64,000 nucleotides of DNA, from contig NZ_CP132359.1 in NCBI RefSeq assembly GCF_030758975.1, positions 2,124,811 through 2,188,810 on the forward strand. Direction: 5' to 3'. The stretch comes from Bosea beijingensis (GTDB lineage Bacteria > Pseudomonadota > Alphaproteobacteria > Rhizobiales > Beijerinckiaceae). The notes under the pieces are model-generated. The model had not been told where the DNA came from. It searched no databases and saw only the letters and a program-made list of their open reading frames with translations. The position numbers and the translations under genes are program-made. Shown here piece by piece: positions 54,006-63,842 of the stretch; position 1 is the first letter of the stretch, and the number at the start of each line of letters is the position of its first letter.

Positions 54006-54494
54006 TCAGCGCATGTCGATGGTGGCGTTGACGCCGAGATCAGGCGTGCGGCCGAGGATCTTGGCGGTCGCCAGCTTGAAGGCGACGAGCACGCTGCTCG
54101 AAGGTCCGTCCCAGATCTCGGCCGAGGTCGGTGTCAGCGCCAGCAGGGTCGCGTCGGGATCGTCCGGGCCGTTCGGGAACCAGGCGCTCGCGATCGGTGT
54201 CCAGACGCTGCGCAGCGTCTCACGGCCCGGCACTTCCGAGGCCGAGCAGGAGATCGCCGCGTAGAAATTGCGGTCCTCATGGCTGATCGCCACGCTGACG
54301 GAGGGCGAGCGCAGGGCTGCCCCGATGATACCGGTATGCCGGTGCGTGATGAAGAGCAGGCGGTGATGGTCGCGGTCGAGATGGCCGGACATCGGCCTGG
54401 TCCTGATGTCGCCCTCGCCGACGAGCGAAACCATGTAGACCGGGTGCGCGGCCAGCGCGGCCCAGATGCGTTCCTGCAGTTCGGTGTCGGCCAT
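54006..54494 (-). CDS. Pyridoxamine 5'-phosphate oxidase-like flavin-binding protein
   Basis: 162 aa. Split beta-barrel with RIWAALAAHPVYMVSLVG, IRTRPMSGHLDRDHHRLLFI and PDATLLALTPTSAEIWDGP, resembling the general stress protein 26 group. Such proteins bind FMN or FAD; they are usually not true PLP oxidases. ATG 54494 has GGAGG 5 bases upstream. It is convergent with the PAP2 gene with 6 bases between. Confidence 0.84.
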   Translation of the reverse strand: MADTELQERIWAALAAHPVYMVSLVGEGDIRTRPMSGHLDRDHHRLLFITHRHTGIIGAALRSPSVSVAISHEDRNFYAAISCSASEVPGRETLRSVWTPIASAWFPNGPDDPDATLLALTPTSAEIWDGPSSSVLVAFKLATAKILGRTPDLGVNATIDMR

Positions 54495-54665
54495 GGCAAC
54501 CTCCTGCCGGTGCGATCCTGTCATGGTCGGCCCCCTGTGGAAACCGGCCTGTGCGTCATGCCAACGCCGCGTCGCAGGCATCGTTCCCGACACATTCGGG
54601 AACATCGCGACCCGTTCCGCGTTTTGGATGGGCTCGCGGCCTGGCCGCCATTATCGGGAATATCC

Positions 54666-54818
54666 ATGGCTCTCTCGCGCAACCTCCTGGCCGTTCTGGT
54701 CCTCGTGCTCGTCGCAGCGCTCGTCGTGACCGGCTATTCGCTCTACCAGGAGAAGAAGCAGCCGGACGGGATCGAGATCTCGGTCGGCAAGAACGGGTTG
54801 TCCATCAAGGAAAAGTAG
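54666..54818 (+). CDS. Small single-pass membrane protein (50 aa)
   Basis: 50 aa: ALSRNLLAVLVLVLVAALVV makes one hydrophobic helix, then a short polar tail QEKKQPDGIEISVGKNG and SIKEK. ATG 54666 is preceded by GGGAATATCC. Without a clear domain, but the compact membrane helix plus charged tail fits a real small protein, similar to others seen beside stress genes. It lies between the convergent PNPOx-like gene and the aldehyde dehydrogenase. Confidence 0.62.
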   Translation: MALSRNLLAVLVLVLVAALVVTGYSLYQEKKQPDGIEISVGKNGLSIKEK

Positions 54819-54941
54819 TGGCATCGCAACCGTTGCGTGTAAAATCACTCAAAGGGGTCGCCACTTGACGAAGAGGGATTGGCCTTGACGGTTCAAAGGC
54901 GCTAACACCCGAACCACGAACCAGTGTCGTGGGAGAACGAG

Positions 54942-56387
54942 ATGAACGCGCCCTTCAAGAACCTCATCGCCGGCGAATGGGCCGGCGGCGCCAACGCTTC
55001 GCGCAACATCAATCCCTCGAACACCAACGATGTCGTCGGCGAGTACACGCAAGGCTCGGTCGAGGATCTGAACAATGCGGTCGCCGCCGCCAAGGCTGCC
55101 TTCCCGGCCTGGAGCCGCTCCACCCCGCAAGAGCGTTATGACATCCTGAAGAAGGCCTCCGACGAGATCCTCGCCCGCAAGGACGAGCTCGGCCGTCTGC
55201 TGTCGCGCGAGGAGGGCAAGACGCTGGCCGAGGGCATTGGCGAGGCGACCCGCGCCGGCCAGGTCTTCGCCTTCTTCGCCGGTGAGTGCCTCCGCCTCGG
55301 TGGCGAGATGGTTCCGTCGGTGCGTCCGGGCGTCGGCGTCGAGATCACCCGCGAGGCGGTCGGCATCGTCGGCATGATCACGCCCTGGAACTTCCCGATC
55401 GCGATACCGGCCTGGAAGATCGCCCCGGCGCTGGCCTGGGGCAATTGCGTCGTCCTGAAGCCCGCCGATCTCGTGCCGGGCTCGGCCTGGGCGCTGGTCG
55501 ATATCCTGCAGCGGGCCGGCCTGCCAAAGGGCGTGCTCAACCTCGTCATGGGCCGCGGCTCGGTCGTCGGCCAGGCGCTGCTGGAGCATAAGGACGTCGC
55601 CGCCATCTCCTTCACCGGCTCGGTCAGCACGGGCCGGAAGGTCGCGGCCGCCTGCATCGCCGGCAATCCGATGAAGAAGGTCCAGCTCGAGATGGGCGGC
55701 AAGAACCCGCTCGTCGTGCTCGACGATGCCGACCTGAAGGTCGCCGTCGAAGTCGCCGTCAACGGCGCCTTCTTCTCGACCGGCCAGCGCTGCACCGCCT
55801 CCTCGCGCCTGATCGTCCAGGCCGGCATCCACGACAAGTTCGTCGAGGCCTGCATCGAGCGCCTCAAGACCGTCGTCGTCGACGATGCGCTCAAAGCCGG
55901 CACCCATATCGGCCCGGTCGTCGACCAGAGCCAGCTCGACCAGGATCTGAAATACATCCAGATCGCCAAGGACGAGGGCGGCAAGCTGGTCTTCGGCGGC
56001 GAGCTTTTGAAGCGCGATACCCCCGGCTTCTATCTCGCCCCGGCGCTCTTCACCGAGACGACCAATTCGATGCGCATCTCGCGCGAGGAGGTCTTCGGCC
56101 CGGTCGCCAACATCGTCCGCGTCAAGGACTATGACGAGGCGCTGGCCGTCGCCAACGACACCGAGTTCGGCCTCTCCTCCGGCATCTGCACGACCTCGCT
56201 GAAGCATGCGACGCATTTCAAGCGCAACAGCGAGGCCGGCATGGTGATGGTCAATCTGCCGACGGCGGGTGTCGACTACCACGTGCCGTTCGGCGGCCGG
56301 AAAGGCTCCAGCTACGGCCCGCGCGAGCAGGGCGCCTACGCCAAGGAGTTCTACACCACGGTCAAGACGGCCTACACGCTGGCCTGA
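54942..56387 (+). CDS. NAD(P)-dependent aldehyde dehydrogenase (ketoglutarate semialdehyde type)
   Basis: 481 aa, ALDH superfamily. It has GMITPWNFPIAIPAWKIAPA, the nucleotide-binding SFTGSVSTGRKV, the general base Glu in LEMGGKNPL and the catalytic Cys in STGQRCTASS. The C-terminus VPFGGRKGSSYGPREQG resembles alpha-ketoglutaric semialdehyde dehydrogenases, which end sugar-acid degradation. No such pathway is encoded nearby, so the substrate is open. Start ATG 54942 follows GGGAGAACG. Confidence 0.9.
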   Translation: MNAPFKNLIAGEWAGGANASRNINPSNTNDVVGEYTQGSVEDLNNAVAAAKAAFPAWSRSTPQERYDILKKASDEILARKDELGRLLSREEGKTLAEGIGEATRAGQVFAFFAGECLRLGGEMVPSVRPGVGVEITREAVGIVGMITPWNFPIAIPAWKIAPALAWGNCVVLKPADLVPGSAWALVDILQRAGLPKGVLNLVMGRGSVVGQALLEHKDVAAISFTGSVSTGRKVAAACIAGNPMKKVQLEMGGKNPLVVLDDADLKVAVEVAVNGAFFSTGQRCTASSRLIVQAGIHDKFVEACIERLKTVVVDDALKAGTHIGPVVDQSQLDQDLKYIQIAKDEGGKLVFGGELLKRDTPGFYLAPALFTETTNSMRISREEVFGPVANIVRVKDYDEALAVANDTEFGLSSGICTTSLKHATHFKRNSEAGMVMVNLPTAGVDYHVPFGGRKGSSYGPREQGAYAKEFYTTVKTAYTLA

Positions 56388-56451
56388 TTGTCGGAACAGG
56401 TCGCATGTCGCGGCGGTTGATCGGGATACCCCTCCCGAACGGAATCGCGAC

Positions 56452-56784
56452 ATGCACCATCTCGACCCTAAGACGCGCAACGCAGCCGACCTCGCGCTCG
56501 ACTGCTACAAGCACTGTCACGGCATGGCGATGACGCATTGCCTGAAGGTGGGCGGTGCTCATGCCGAGCCCGACCATCTTCGACTGATGGCGGCCTGTGC
56601 CGAAATCTGCCGGACGACCGCGCATCTGCTGCTGATGGATTCGGTCCATGGCCGTCACATGGCCAGGGAATGCGCCGAGGTCTGCGAGGCTTGCGCGGCC
56701 GACTGTGCCCGGGTCGGCGACATGGAATCCTGCGTTGCCGCTTGCCGGGCCTGTGCCAAGGCCTGCGCCGCGCTCGCCGCCTGA
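56452..56784 (+). CDS. Cys-rich four-helix-bundle protein (probable copper storage)
   Basis: 110 aa with 13 Cys in CxxxC patterns (LDCYKHCHGM, ACAEICRT, ECAEVCEACAADC, SCVAACRACAKAC), plus His and Met near the first helix. This fits the DUF326/Csp group, whose helical bundles bind many Cu(I) ions inside. No Tat or Sec signal is visible, so it would be cytosolic (Csp3-like). It follows the aldehyde dehydrogenase by 64 bases. Confidence 0.86.
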   Translation: MHHLDPKTRNAADLALDCYKHCHGMAMTHCLKVGGAHAEPDHLRLMAACAEICRTTAHLLLMDSVHGRHMARECAEVCEACAADCARVGDMESCVAACRACAKACAALAA

Positions 56785-56788
56785 GGGC

Positions 56789-57667
56789 TCAGCCGACCGG
56801 AACCACGTCCACGGCTACGCCGACCTTCTGCGTGCCCGGCCCGATCACCACGCCGTCGAGTGGGGCGACATCGGCATAGTCGCGGCCGAAGGCGGTAACG
56901 ATATGGTCGTCGGCGACGATCAGGTCGTTGGTCGGGTCGAGCCCGACCCAGCCGATCTCCGGCCCGCACCACAGCATCGCCCAGGCATGGCTGGCATCGG
57001 CGCCTTCGAGCCGCTTCTGGCCCGGCGGCGGGATGGTGCGGATATAGCCGGAGACATAGGCCGCCGGCAGGCCGAGCCCCCTGAGCCCGGCGATCATGAT
57101 ATGCGCGAAATCCTGGCAGACGCCGTGACGCTGGGCGAAAGCCTCCGCCAGCGGCGTCGTCACCTCCGTCGCTTCGGGATCGTAGACGAAGTCGCGCCTG
57201 ATCCGGGCCATCAGGTCGCAGGCCGCTTCCAGCACGGGCCGGCCTGTCGCGAAGCTCGACCGTGCATAATCGACCACGGCTGGAACCTGCGGCACAAGCC
57301 GGCTCGGATAGAGATGATGCGCCGGCGAATCCGGCGCCAGACTCCGGGAATCGAGCGCGAGCGCCGCGACATCCTCCCAGTTCCGCGTCAGTCCGGCATG
57401 GGGCGGCGGCGGCCGATCGACCTCGATCCGCGCCCGCATCTCGAGCTTCAGCTCGCGATGCGGCCTGGTGATGGTGATCGTGGTCATGTGGTTGCCGAAG
57501 AAGCAGATCCCGTCACTGCGTTCGGCCGGGCGGGGCGTGATCAGCAACTCGCTTTTCAGCACGCGCTGGCCGCCGCCGTCACGCGGCAGCAGGCGCAGGA
57601 TGCAGCGGGAAAAGGGCACCGACCGGCTATAGCCGTAGGTCGTGACGTGGCGCAGCTCGTAGATCAC
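56789..57667 (-). CDS. Transglutaminase-family cysteine protease/amidase
   Basis: 292 aa. N-terminal transglutaminase-N domain IYELRHVTTYGYSRSVPFSR, then the core with Cys184 (RHGVCQDFAH), His227 (ASHAWAMLW) and Asp244 (VGLDPTND), a full triad. The start is GTG 57667, overlapping the upstream gene by GTGA. It is third in the operon DUF2126, ATP-grasp/alpha-E, transglutaminase, which comparative genomics links to amide-bond chemistry on peptides, but with no known product. Confidence 0.9.
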   Translation of the reverse strand: MIYELRHVTTYGYSRSVPFSRCILRLLPRDGGGQRVLKSELLITPRPAERSDGICFFGNHMTTITITRPHRELKLEMRARIEVDRPPPPHAGLTRNWEDVAALALDSRSLAPDSPAHHLYPSRLVPQVPAVVDYARSSFATGRPVLEAACDLMARIRRDFVYDPEATEVTTPLAEAFAQRHGVCQDFAHIMIAGLRGLGLPAAYVSGYIRTIPPPGQKRLEGADASHAWAMLWCGPEIGWVGLDPTNDLIVADDHIVTAFGRDYADVAPLDGVVIGPGTQKVGVAVDVVPVG

Positions 57668-60186
57668 GCGATGCTCGTCATCCGCGAGCCTTCGGGGCCG
57701 CTGTTCTGCAGGAAATAGCGATCGGCGATCGCGCCCGAGAGCCCCATCAGCAACTGCTCGAACAGGAGGATGCTGGTCCGGTCGAGCCGGCTCGCCTCCA
57801 TCGTCCGGCAATCGGCGGCGAGCCGCAGCACCAGCCGGCGCGGCGCCTCCAGCATGCCGTCATCGGCGAGCGTCGGCAGGTTGGCGATCTCGGTGTCCAA
57901 CCGCTCGACCTGGAAGGCGACGGAGCGCGGGTTGTAGGGGTCGAGCATGACGAGATCGAGCACCGGCTGCAGGCTCGCGCCGAGCAGGTAGCGCGAGCGG
58001 TAGGTGATCTGCGAATCCGTCAGGTCGAGCAGGGCGTCGAGATTGTCGCCGGAGGCGTTGCTGTCGGCGAGCTGCCGGGCGAAGCGGCAGGTCGCGATGC
58101 CGCGCTCCAGGCGCCTGCCGATATCGAGGAAGCGCCAGCCATTGCCGCGCACCATGTTCTCCTGACCGAGGCCGGAGAAGGCGGCGAGCGATTTCAGCGC
58201 CCGGTCGGCGATCTCATAGGCCTCGCCCTCGCTCGGCTTGCGTGCGTCCTCGGGGGCGAGCTGGTGCTGGAGGTCGCCGAACAACCGCCAGGCATCGACG
58301 GAGAGGCGCTCGCGGATCACCGAGGCGGTGCGGCGGGCTTCGCGGAGCGAAGCGGCGGCAGAGCCGTAATCATCGAGGCTGTAGATCGCGGCATAGGCCT
58401 GCGCTGCCGGCGTCCGCTTCTCTTGCCCGCCTGGTGCGGCGCCCGAGGCGACGAGCATGCCGGCGAGCTGACGCACCGTGTCGTTGCGCCCCGGCGCCGG
58501 GTCCGGATCGATCAGGCGGCCGAGCAGGGCGCGCACGAGCCGCAACGTCGCCTCGCCGCGCTCCAGATAGCGCCCGAGCCAGAACAGGTTGTCGGCGGCC
58601 CGGCTCGGCAAGGTGCCGGTGACGCGGCGAATGCTGACCCGGTCCGGCGTCGGCAGCAGGCTGACCTGTGCGACGGGCTCTTCCGAGGTGACCCAGACGT
58701 CGCTGGAACGCACGCCGTTGCGCATGCTGACCGCGCGTGCATCGGGCTCGTCGGAGATGCGGCAGAAGCCGCCCGGCATCACCTTCCAGCCGTCGGGCGT
58801 CGCCGCGGCGAAGACGCGCAGCGTCATTGGATGCGGTTCGAGCCGGCCGTTCTGGAAGACCGGCATGGTCGAGAGCCGGACGACCTCCTGCCCGACATAA
58901 TCCATGCCGCGCGCTTCGATGCGCTCGCGCAGGGCAGCGCGCTCCGCTTCCGGTAGTTCGCCGACCACGACCTGCGTCGTGTCGAACCCGTTGCCGGCGC
59001 TGCGGAAGGCCGGCGCGACACTCATCTCGTCGAGCCCGTCGAGCACGGTCTGGCGCTCCTGCGGCTGGCCGCACCACCAGGTCGCGATATTCGGCAGGAT
59101 CAGATCCTGGCCGAGTACTTGTTGCGCGAGCGCCGGCAGGAAACCCATCAGGGCGCGCGCCTCGACCACGCCGGAGCCGAGCCCGTTGGCGATATGGACC
59201 TGGCCTTGCCGGGCGGCCTCGACCAGCCCGGCGACGCCGAGCGCCGAGCCGGAATTGAGCTCCAGCGGATCGGCGAAATCGCCGTCGATCCGTCGCCAGA
59301 TCACGTCGGCGCGCTTCAGGCCGGCAATGGTGCGCACATGCACCCGGCCTTCGCGCATCAAGAGGTCGCCGCCCTCGACCAGAAGGAAGCCGAGATAGCG
59401 CGCGAGATAGGCCTGCTCGAAATAGCTCTCGTTGAGCGAGCCGGGCGTCAGCAGGGCGATGCGTGGCTCGACGCGCTTGGAGCGCGCGACGAGCCCGGCG
59501 CGGAAGCTCTGGAAGAAGGCGGCCAGCCGCTCGATGTTCATATTGCGGAACATGTCGGGGAAGGCGCGCGCCAGCGCCAGCCGGTTCTCCAGCGCATAGC
59601 CGGTGCCGGACGGGGCCTGAGTGCGATCCTGCAGCACCCACCAGCGCCCGTCGGGCCCACGCCCAAGATCGGCGGCATAGAGCTGCAGCGTGCCACCGCC
59701 GGCGATGCCGTGCAGCGGGCGCAGATAATCGGGGCTGCCGGTGACGACGGCGGCTGGCAGGTGGCCGTCAGCGATCAATTCGCCCGGCCCGTAGATGTCG
59801 TCGAGTACGGTCGAGAGCAATTCGGCGCGCTGCGTCACGCCGGCCGCGATCACCTGCCATTCCGCCTCGGGGATGACCAGCGGCACATGCGACAGCGGCC
59901 AGGCGCGTTCGCCGACGCCGGGATCGCGCTCGTCGATATCGCCATGGACGCGGTAGGACACGCCGGTATCGCGGACATGCCGGTCGGCGAGGCCGAAGCG
60001 CTGGGTCAATTCTGAGGGCGAGAGCGCGCACCAGGCGGAGAGGAACGGCTCCCAATGCGGGCGCACGTCGCCGTTCTCGTCGATGAACTCGTCGAAGACG
60101 CCCGGCAGCGGGCGATAGCCGGCGAGCAGCGCGGCGCGCCGCTCGGCCCTGCTGCGTCCCGATCGGATGCGGCCTTGCACCGGCAT
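57664..60186 (-). CDS. Circularly permuted ATP-grasp protein fused to alpha-E domain
   Basis: 840 aa. The first about 470 residues form the circularly permuted ATP-grasp (DUF404/407) with LDDIYGPGELIADG, WWVLQDRTQAPSGTGYALEN, LTPGSLNESYFEQAYLAR and LILPNIATWWCGQ; from about residue 525 the alpha-E helical domain (DUF403) begins, LPSRAADNLFWLGRYLERGE. In many bacteria these are two genes; here they are fused. ATP-grasp members activate a carboxylate with ATP to join it to an amine or thiol. The start is Met at 60186, 8 bases after the upstream stop. Confidence 0.9.
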   Translation of the reverse strand: MPVQGRIRSGRSRAERRAALLAGYRPLPGVFDEFIDENGDVRPHWEPFLSAWCALSPSELTQRFGLADRHVRDTGVSYRVHGDIDERDPGVGERAWPLSHVPLVIPEAEWQVIAAGVTQRAELLSTVLDDIYGPGELIADGHLPAAVVTGSPDYLRPLHGIAGGGTLQLYAADLGRGPDGRWWVLQDRTQAPSGTGYALENRLALARAFPDMFRNMNIERLAAFFQSFRAGLVARSKRVEPRIALLTPGSLNESYFEQAYLARYLGFLLVEGGDLLMREGRVHVRTIAGLKRADVIWRRIDGDFADPLELNSGSALGVAGLVEAARQGQVHIANGLGSGVVEARALMGFLPALAQQVLGQDLILPNIATWWCGQPQERQTVLDGLDEMSVAPAFRSAGNGFDTTQVVVGELPEAERAALRERIEARGMDYVGQEVVRLSTMPVFQNGRLEPHPMTLRVFAAATPDGWKVMPGGFCRISDEPDARAVSMRNGVRSSDVWVTSEEPVAQVSLLPTPDRVSIRRVTGTLPSRAADNLFWLGRYLERGEATLRLVRALLGRLIDPDPAPGRNDTVRQLAGMLVASGAAPGGQEKRTPAAQAYAAIYSLDDYGSAAASLREARRTASVIRERLSVDAWRLFGDLQHQLAPEDARKPSEGEAYEIADRALKSLAAFSGLGQENMVRGNGWRFLDIGRRLERGIATCRFARQLADSNASGDNLDALLDLTDSQITYRSRYLLGASLQPVLDLVMLDPYNPRSVAFQVERLDTEIANLPTLADDGMLEAPRRLVLRLAADCRTMEASRLDRTSILLFEQLLMGLSGAIADRYFLQNSGPEGSRMTSIA

Positions 60187-60194
60187 TCTTCGCG

Positions 60195-63100
60195 TCAGAT
60201 CCCTGTCGGGCGCCTCAGATCCAGCGTGAGCGGAAATTCGGCGCTGCGTTCCTCCGGCGGAATCGCCAGAGGGCCGGGACTATGACCGATCGCCTCGAAA
60301 CGCGCGAGCCGTCTTGCCTCCGCCTCGTAGGAATTGACCGGAGGTGTCTCGTAATTGCGACCCCCGGGATGGGCGACATGATAGACGCAACCACCGAGCG
60401 AGCGGCCGGACCAGAGATCGACGATGTCGAAGGTCAGGGGCGCATGCACGGGGATCGTCGGATGCAGGCCTGACGCTGGCTGCCAGGCCTTGAAGCGCAC
60501 TGCCGCGACCGCCTCGCCGGATATGCCGGTCGCCGTCATCGGCAGGCGCCTTCCGTTGCAGGTGATCAGGTGGCGGCCCGGCACCAGCCCGGTCGCCTTG
60601 ACCTGCAGACGCTCGATCGAGCTATCGACATAGCGCACCGTGCCGCCGATTGCGCCTTCTTCGCCCATGACATGCCAGGGCTCGAGCGCCTGCCGGATCT
60701 CGATCTCGACGCCGCCATGCGCGACCTTGCCGAAGAAGGGGAAGCGGAACTCGGCCTGCGCCTCGAACCAGACGGGATCGAAAGCATAGCCGGCGCGCTG
60801 GAGGTCGCCGAGGACATCCTTGAAATCCTGCCAGACCATCTCCGGCAGCATGAAACGGTCATGCAGGGCGGTGCCCCACCGGGTGAGTTTGCCCTCCAGC
60901 GGCTCGCGCCAGAACCAGGCGATCAGCGCCCTCAGCAGCAACTGCTGGGCGAGCGACATCCGCGCATCCGGCGGCATCTCGAAGCCGCGGAACTCGACGA
61001 GCCCGAGTCGCCCGGTCGGTCCGTCCGGGGAATAGAGCTTGTCGATGCAGATCTCGGTGCGGTGCGTATTGCCGGAGACGTCAACCAGCAGGTTGCGGAA
61101 CAGGCGGTCGACCAGCCAGAGCGGGATCGGCTTCCCATCCGGCCCCGGCACCTGCGCCAGAGCAATCTCCAGCTCGTAGAGCTGATCCTGCCGGGCCTCG
61201 TCGATGCGTGGTGCCTGGCTGGTCGGGCCGATGAACAGGCCGGAGAACAGGTAGGAGAGCGACGGGTGCCGGTTCCAGTAGAGGATGATGCTCTTGAGCA
61301 GGTCCGGCCGGCGCAGGAATGGCGAGTCGGCCGGCGTCACGCCGCCGAGCACGACATGGTTGCCGCCGCCCGTGCCGGTATGGCGGCCGTCGACCATGAA
61401 TTTCTCGGCGCAGAGCCGCGCCAGCCGCGCCTCCTCGTAGACGCCCTGGGTGATCGCCGCCGCCTCGCGCCAATTCGTGGCCGGATGAATATTGACCTCG
61501 ATCACGCCGGGATCGGGCGTGACCTTGATGACGTCGAGCCGCGGGTCGAAGGGCGGCGCGTAACCCTCGATATGCACGGGTTGGCCGAGCTGCTCCGCCA
61601 CCGCTTCGACCGAGGCGACGAGGTCGAGATAATCCTCCAGCCGCTCGACCGGGGGCAGGAAGACGCAGAGCACGTTGTCGCGGATTTCGAGGCTGAGCGC
61701 GGTGCGGACGTGATCGCCGCCGATCTCCTGCTCGCGCCGGTCTTGGACGGGCCCTGATGCGGCAGACGTCCCGATGCTCATCTGCGCTGGGCCGGGCCGC
61801 TCCTCCGTGGTCGTCGGCTCTGCCGGGCGGGCTTCGGGATGATCGGTCCAACTTGCTCCGGCCGGTCCGGCGGCCGCCAAGGGCGGGCGCGGCTCCAGCG
61901 GGTCCTGCGGGTGGATATGCGGGTATTCGGCCTTGGGTACGACCGGCAGCGAGCCCAGGGGCAGGCGGTAGCCGACCGGCGAGTCGCCAGGCACCAGAAA
62001 GAGCTGGCCCCGCCGCAGCTTCCATTTCTCCGAGCGCCAGCGCCGGTCGTTCGCGCCGGCCTGCCAGCGCTGCACGGGGATGACATAGCCGCGCGGATTG
62101 CCGAGACCGAGCTCGAAGACCCGCGCCATCCGCGACCGCTCCTCCGGATCGGACAAGCGCGAGTCGAGCGGGTCGACATTGTCAGGGAGTTGCGCCTCCT
62201 TGAGCAGCCAGACGCCGGTATCCTCATAAGCCGGCACCACGAAATCGGCGCCGAGCCCGAGCTTTTCGGAGAGCCCCTGCGCCAGCGCCTCGGCATCGCG
62301 AATGGTGGCGGCGATCTCCAGCTCGCGGTCGCCGCCGGTCTGCGCCTCCGGTTCGCGGGCGATGAGATCGGCATTGCGCCAGATCGGCTGGCCGTCGCGG
62401 CGCCAGTACAAGGCAAAGGCCCAGCGCGGCAGGGTTTCGCCCGGATACCACTTGCCCTGGCCATAATGCAGCATTCCGCCCGGCGCGAAACGCTCACGCA
62501 GCCGCCGGATCAGCGTGTCGGCGCGCTGGCGCTTGGTCGGCCCGACGGCGGCGGTGTTCCATTCCGCGCCGGTCTGGTCGTCGATCGAGACGAAGGTCGG
62601 CTCGCCGCCCATGGTGAGGTGGACATCCTGCGCCTGGAGATCGGCCTCGACCTTGCCGCCGAGCGCATCGAGCTCGGCCCAGGACGCATCGGAGAAGGGC
62701 AGGGTGATGCGCGGCACCTCATGCACGCGCGTCACGCTCATCTGGAAGTCGAATGTCGTCTCGGCATAGCTCGCGACGCCCGAGACCGGCGCGGCCGCGC
62801 GATAATGCGCGGTCGCCGCCAGCGGCAGGTGGCCCTCTCCGGTGAGCAGGCCCGAGGTCGGATCGAGTCCGACCCAGCCGGCGCCGGGGATATAGACCTC
62901 GGCCCAGGCATGCAGGTCGGTGAAGTCCTTGTCCGTGCCGCGCGGGCCTTCGAGCGGATCGATATCCGCCTTCATCTGGATCAGGTAGCCGGAGACGAAG
63001 CGCGCCGCGAGGCCGAGATGCCGGAGCGCTTGGACCAGCAGCCAGCTCGTGTCGCGGCAGGAGCCGGACCCGATCGAGAGCGTATGCTCCGGGTCCTGCA

Positions 63101-63596
63101 CGCCGGGCTCCATGCGGATGCCATAGGCGATGCGCCGCTGCAGGCGTGCGTTGAGGTCGACGATGAAATTGACCGTGTTGACGGGCTCGCGCGGCAGTTC
63201 GGCGAGGAAGGCCGAAAGCAGCGGTCCGGCCGGCTCCGTGACCAGATAGGGCGCGAGCTCCTCGGTCTGCTCAGGCGCATAGGCGAAGGGGAAGGTCTCG
63301 GCTTGTGTCTCGACGAAAAAGTCGAACGGGTTGATGATCGACAGTTCGGTGACGACATCGACCTCGATCCGGAACTCGGTCACCGGCTCCGGGAAGACAT
63401 AGCGCGCCAGCCAGTTGCCGGCCGGGTCCTGCTGCCAGTTCACGAAATGCTGTGCCGGCGTCACCTTCAGCGAATAGCTCTCGATTCCGGCCCGGCAATG
63501 CGGCGCCGGCCGCAGGCGCACGATCTGCGGCCCGAGCGTGACCGGCCGGTCGTAGCGGTAATGCGTGACATGGTTCAGCGCGGCGATGATGGCCAA
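60195..63596 (-). CDS. DUF2126 protein with N-terminal transglutaminase domain (TTG start)
   Basis: 1133 aa. Residues 1-100 are a transglutaminase-N domain, the core has Cys180 ([10 protein letters not shown]), His229 ([12 protein letters not shown]) and Asp245 ([10 protein letters not shown]), then from about residue 300 the large DUF2126 region with [45 protein letters not shown] and [17 protein letters not shown]2126 has been proposed to hold an amidoligase-like fold. No ATG or GTG gives a better start; TTG 63596 has an AGGGGG site 7 bases upstream. First gene of the predicted amide-forming operon. Confidence 0.9.
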   Translation of the reverse strand: MAIIAALNHVTHYRYDRPVTLGPQIVRLRPAPHCRAGIESYSLKVTPAQHFVNWQQDPAGNWLARYVFPEPVTEFRIEVDVVTELSIINPFDFFVETQAETFPFAYAPEQTEELAPYLVTEPAGPLLSAFLAELPREPVNTVNFIVDLNARLQRRIAYGIRMEPGVQDPEHTLSIGSGSCRDTSWLLVQALRHLGLAARFVSGYLIQMKADIDPLEGPRGTDKDFTDLHAWAEVYIPGAGWVGLDPTSGLLTGEGHLPLAATAHYRAAAPVSGVASYAETTFDFQMSVTRVHEVPRITLPFSDASWAELDALGGKVEADLQAQDVHLTMGGEPTFVSIDDQTGAEWNTAAVGPTKRQRADTLIRRLRERFAPGGMLHYGQGKWYPGETLPRWAFALYWRRDGQPIWRNADLIAREPEAQTGGDRELEIAATIRDAEALAQGLSEKLGLGADFVVPAYEDTGVWLLKEAQLPDNVDPLDSRLSDPEERSRMARVFELGLGNPRGYVIPVQRWQAGANDRRWRSEKWKLRRGQLFLVPGDSPVGYRLPLGSLPVVPKAEYPHIHPQDPLEPRPPLAAAGPAGASWTDHPEARPAEPTTTEERPGPAQMSIGTSAASGPVQDRREQEIGGDHVRTALSLEIRDNVLCVFLPPVERLEDYLDLVASVEAVAEQLGQPVHIEGYAPPFDPRLDVIKVTPDPGVIEVNIHPATNWREAAAITQGVYEEARLARLCAEKFMVDGRHTGTGGGNHVVLGGVTPADSPFLRRPDLLKSIILYWNRHPSLSYLFSGLFIGPTSQAPRIDEARQDQLYELEIALAQVPGPDGKPIPLWLVDRLFRNLLVDVSGNTHRTEICIDKLYSPDGPTGRLGLVEFRGFEMPPDARMSLAQQLLLRALIAWFWREPLEGKLTRWGTALHDRFMLPEMVWQDFKDVLGDLQRAGYAFDPVWFEAQAEFRFPFFGKVAHGGVEIEIRQALEPWHVMGEEGAIGGTVRYVDSSIERLQVKATGLVPGRHLITCNGRRLPMTATGISGEAVAAVRFKAWQPASGLHPTIPVHAPLTFDIVDLWSGRSLGGCVYHVAHPGGRNYETPPVNSYEAEARRLARFEAIGHSPGPLAIPPEERSAEFPLTLDLRRPTGI

Positions 63597-63842
63597 GTTT
63601 CGCCCCCTGGTCTGAGGCGATAGCCGCCTGCAACGTCAGGTTAGCGAGGCGGCTGGCATGCGCAAGGCGTAGCCGGCGCCCTGGTGGCGCCTCAGCCCCG
63701 GATGGCTGCTCAAGAGATGTGCAAAATGCTCCGTTCCGCCCTTTGCATGGCCGTTGGTCGACTGGACAGCCGCACCGGACTGGTTGCAGATAGCGCCCAA
63801 CGGGCGGACAGCGCCCGCGCAACACGAACGATGGGGAATCCG

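Noticed and set aside
54849..56480. 543-codon minus-strand frame over the aldehyde dehydrogenase
   Set aside because: Shadow of a clear aldehyde dehydrogenase; low-complexity translation and no ribosome site.
61839..63623. 594-codon plus-strand frame over the DUF2126 gene
   Set aside because: Antisense shadow; the opposite strand has two recognised domains with catalytic residues.
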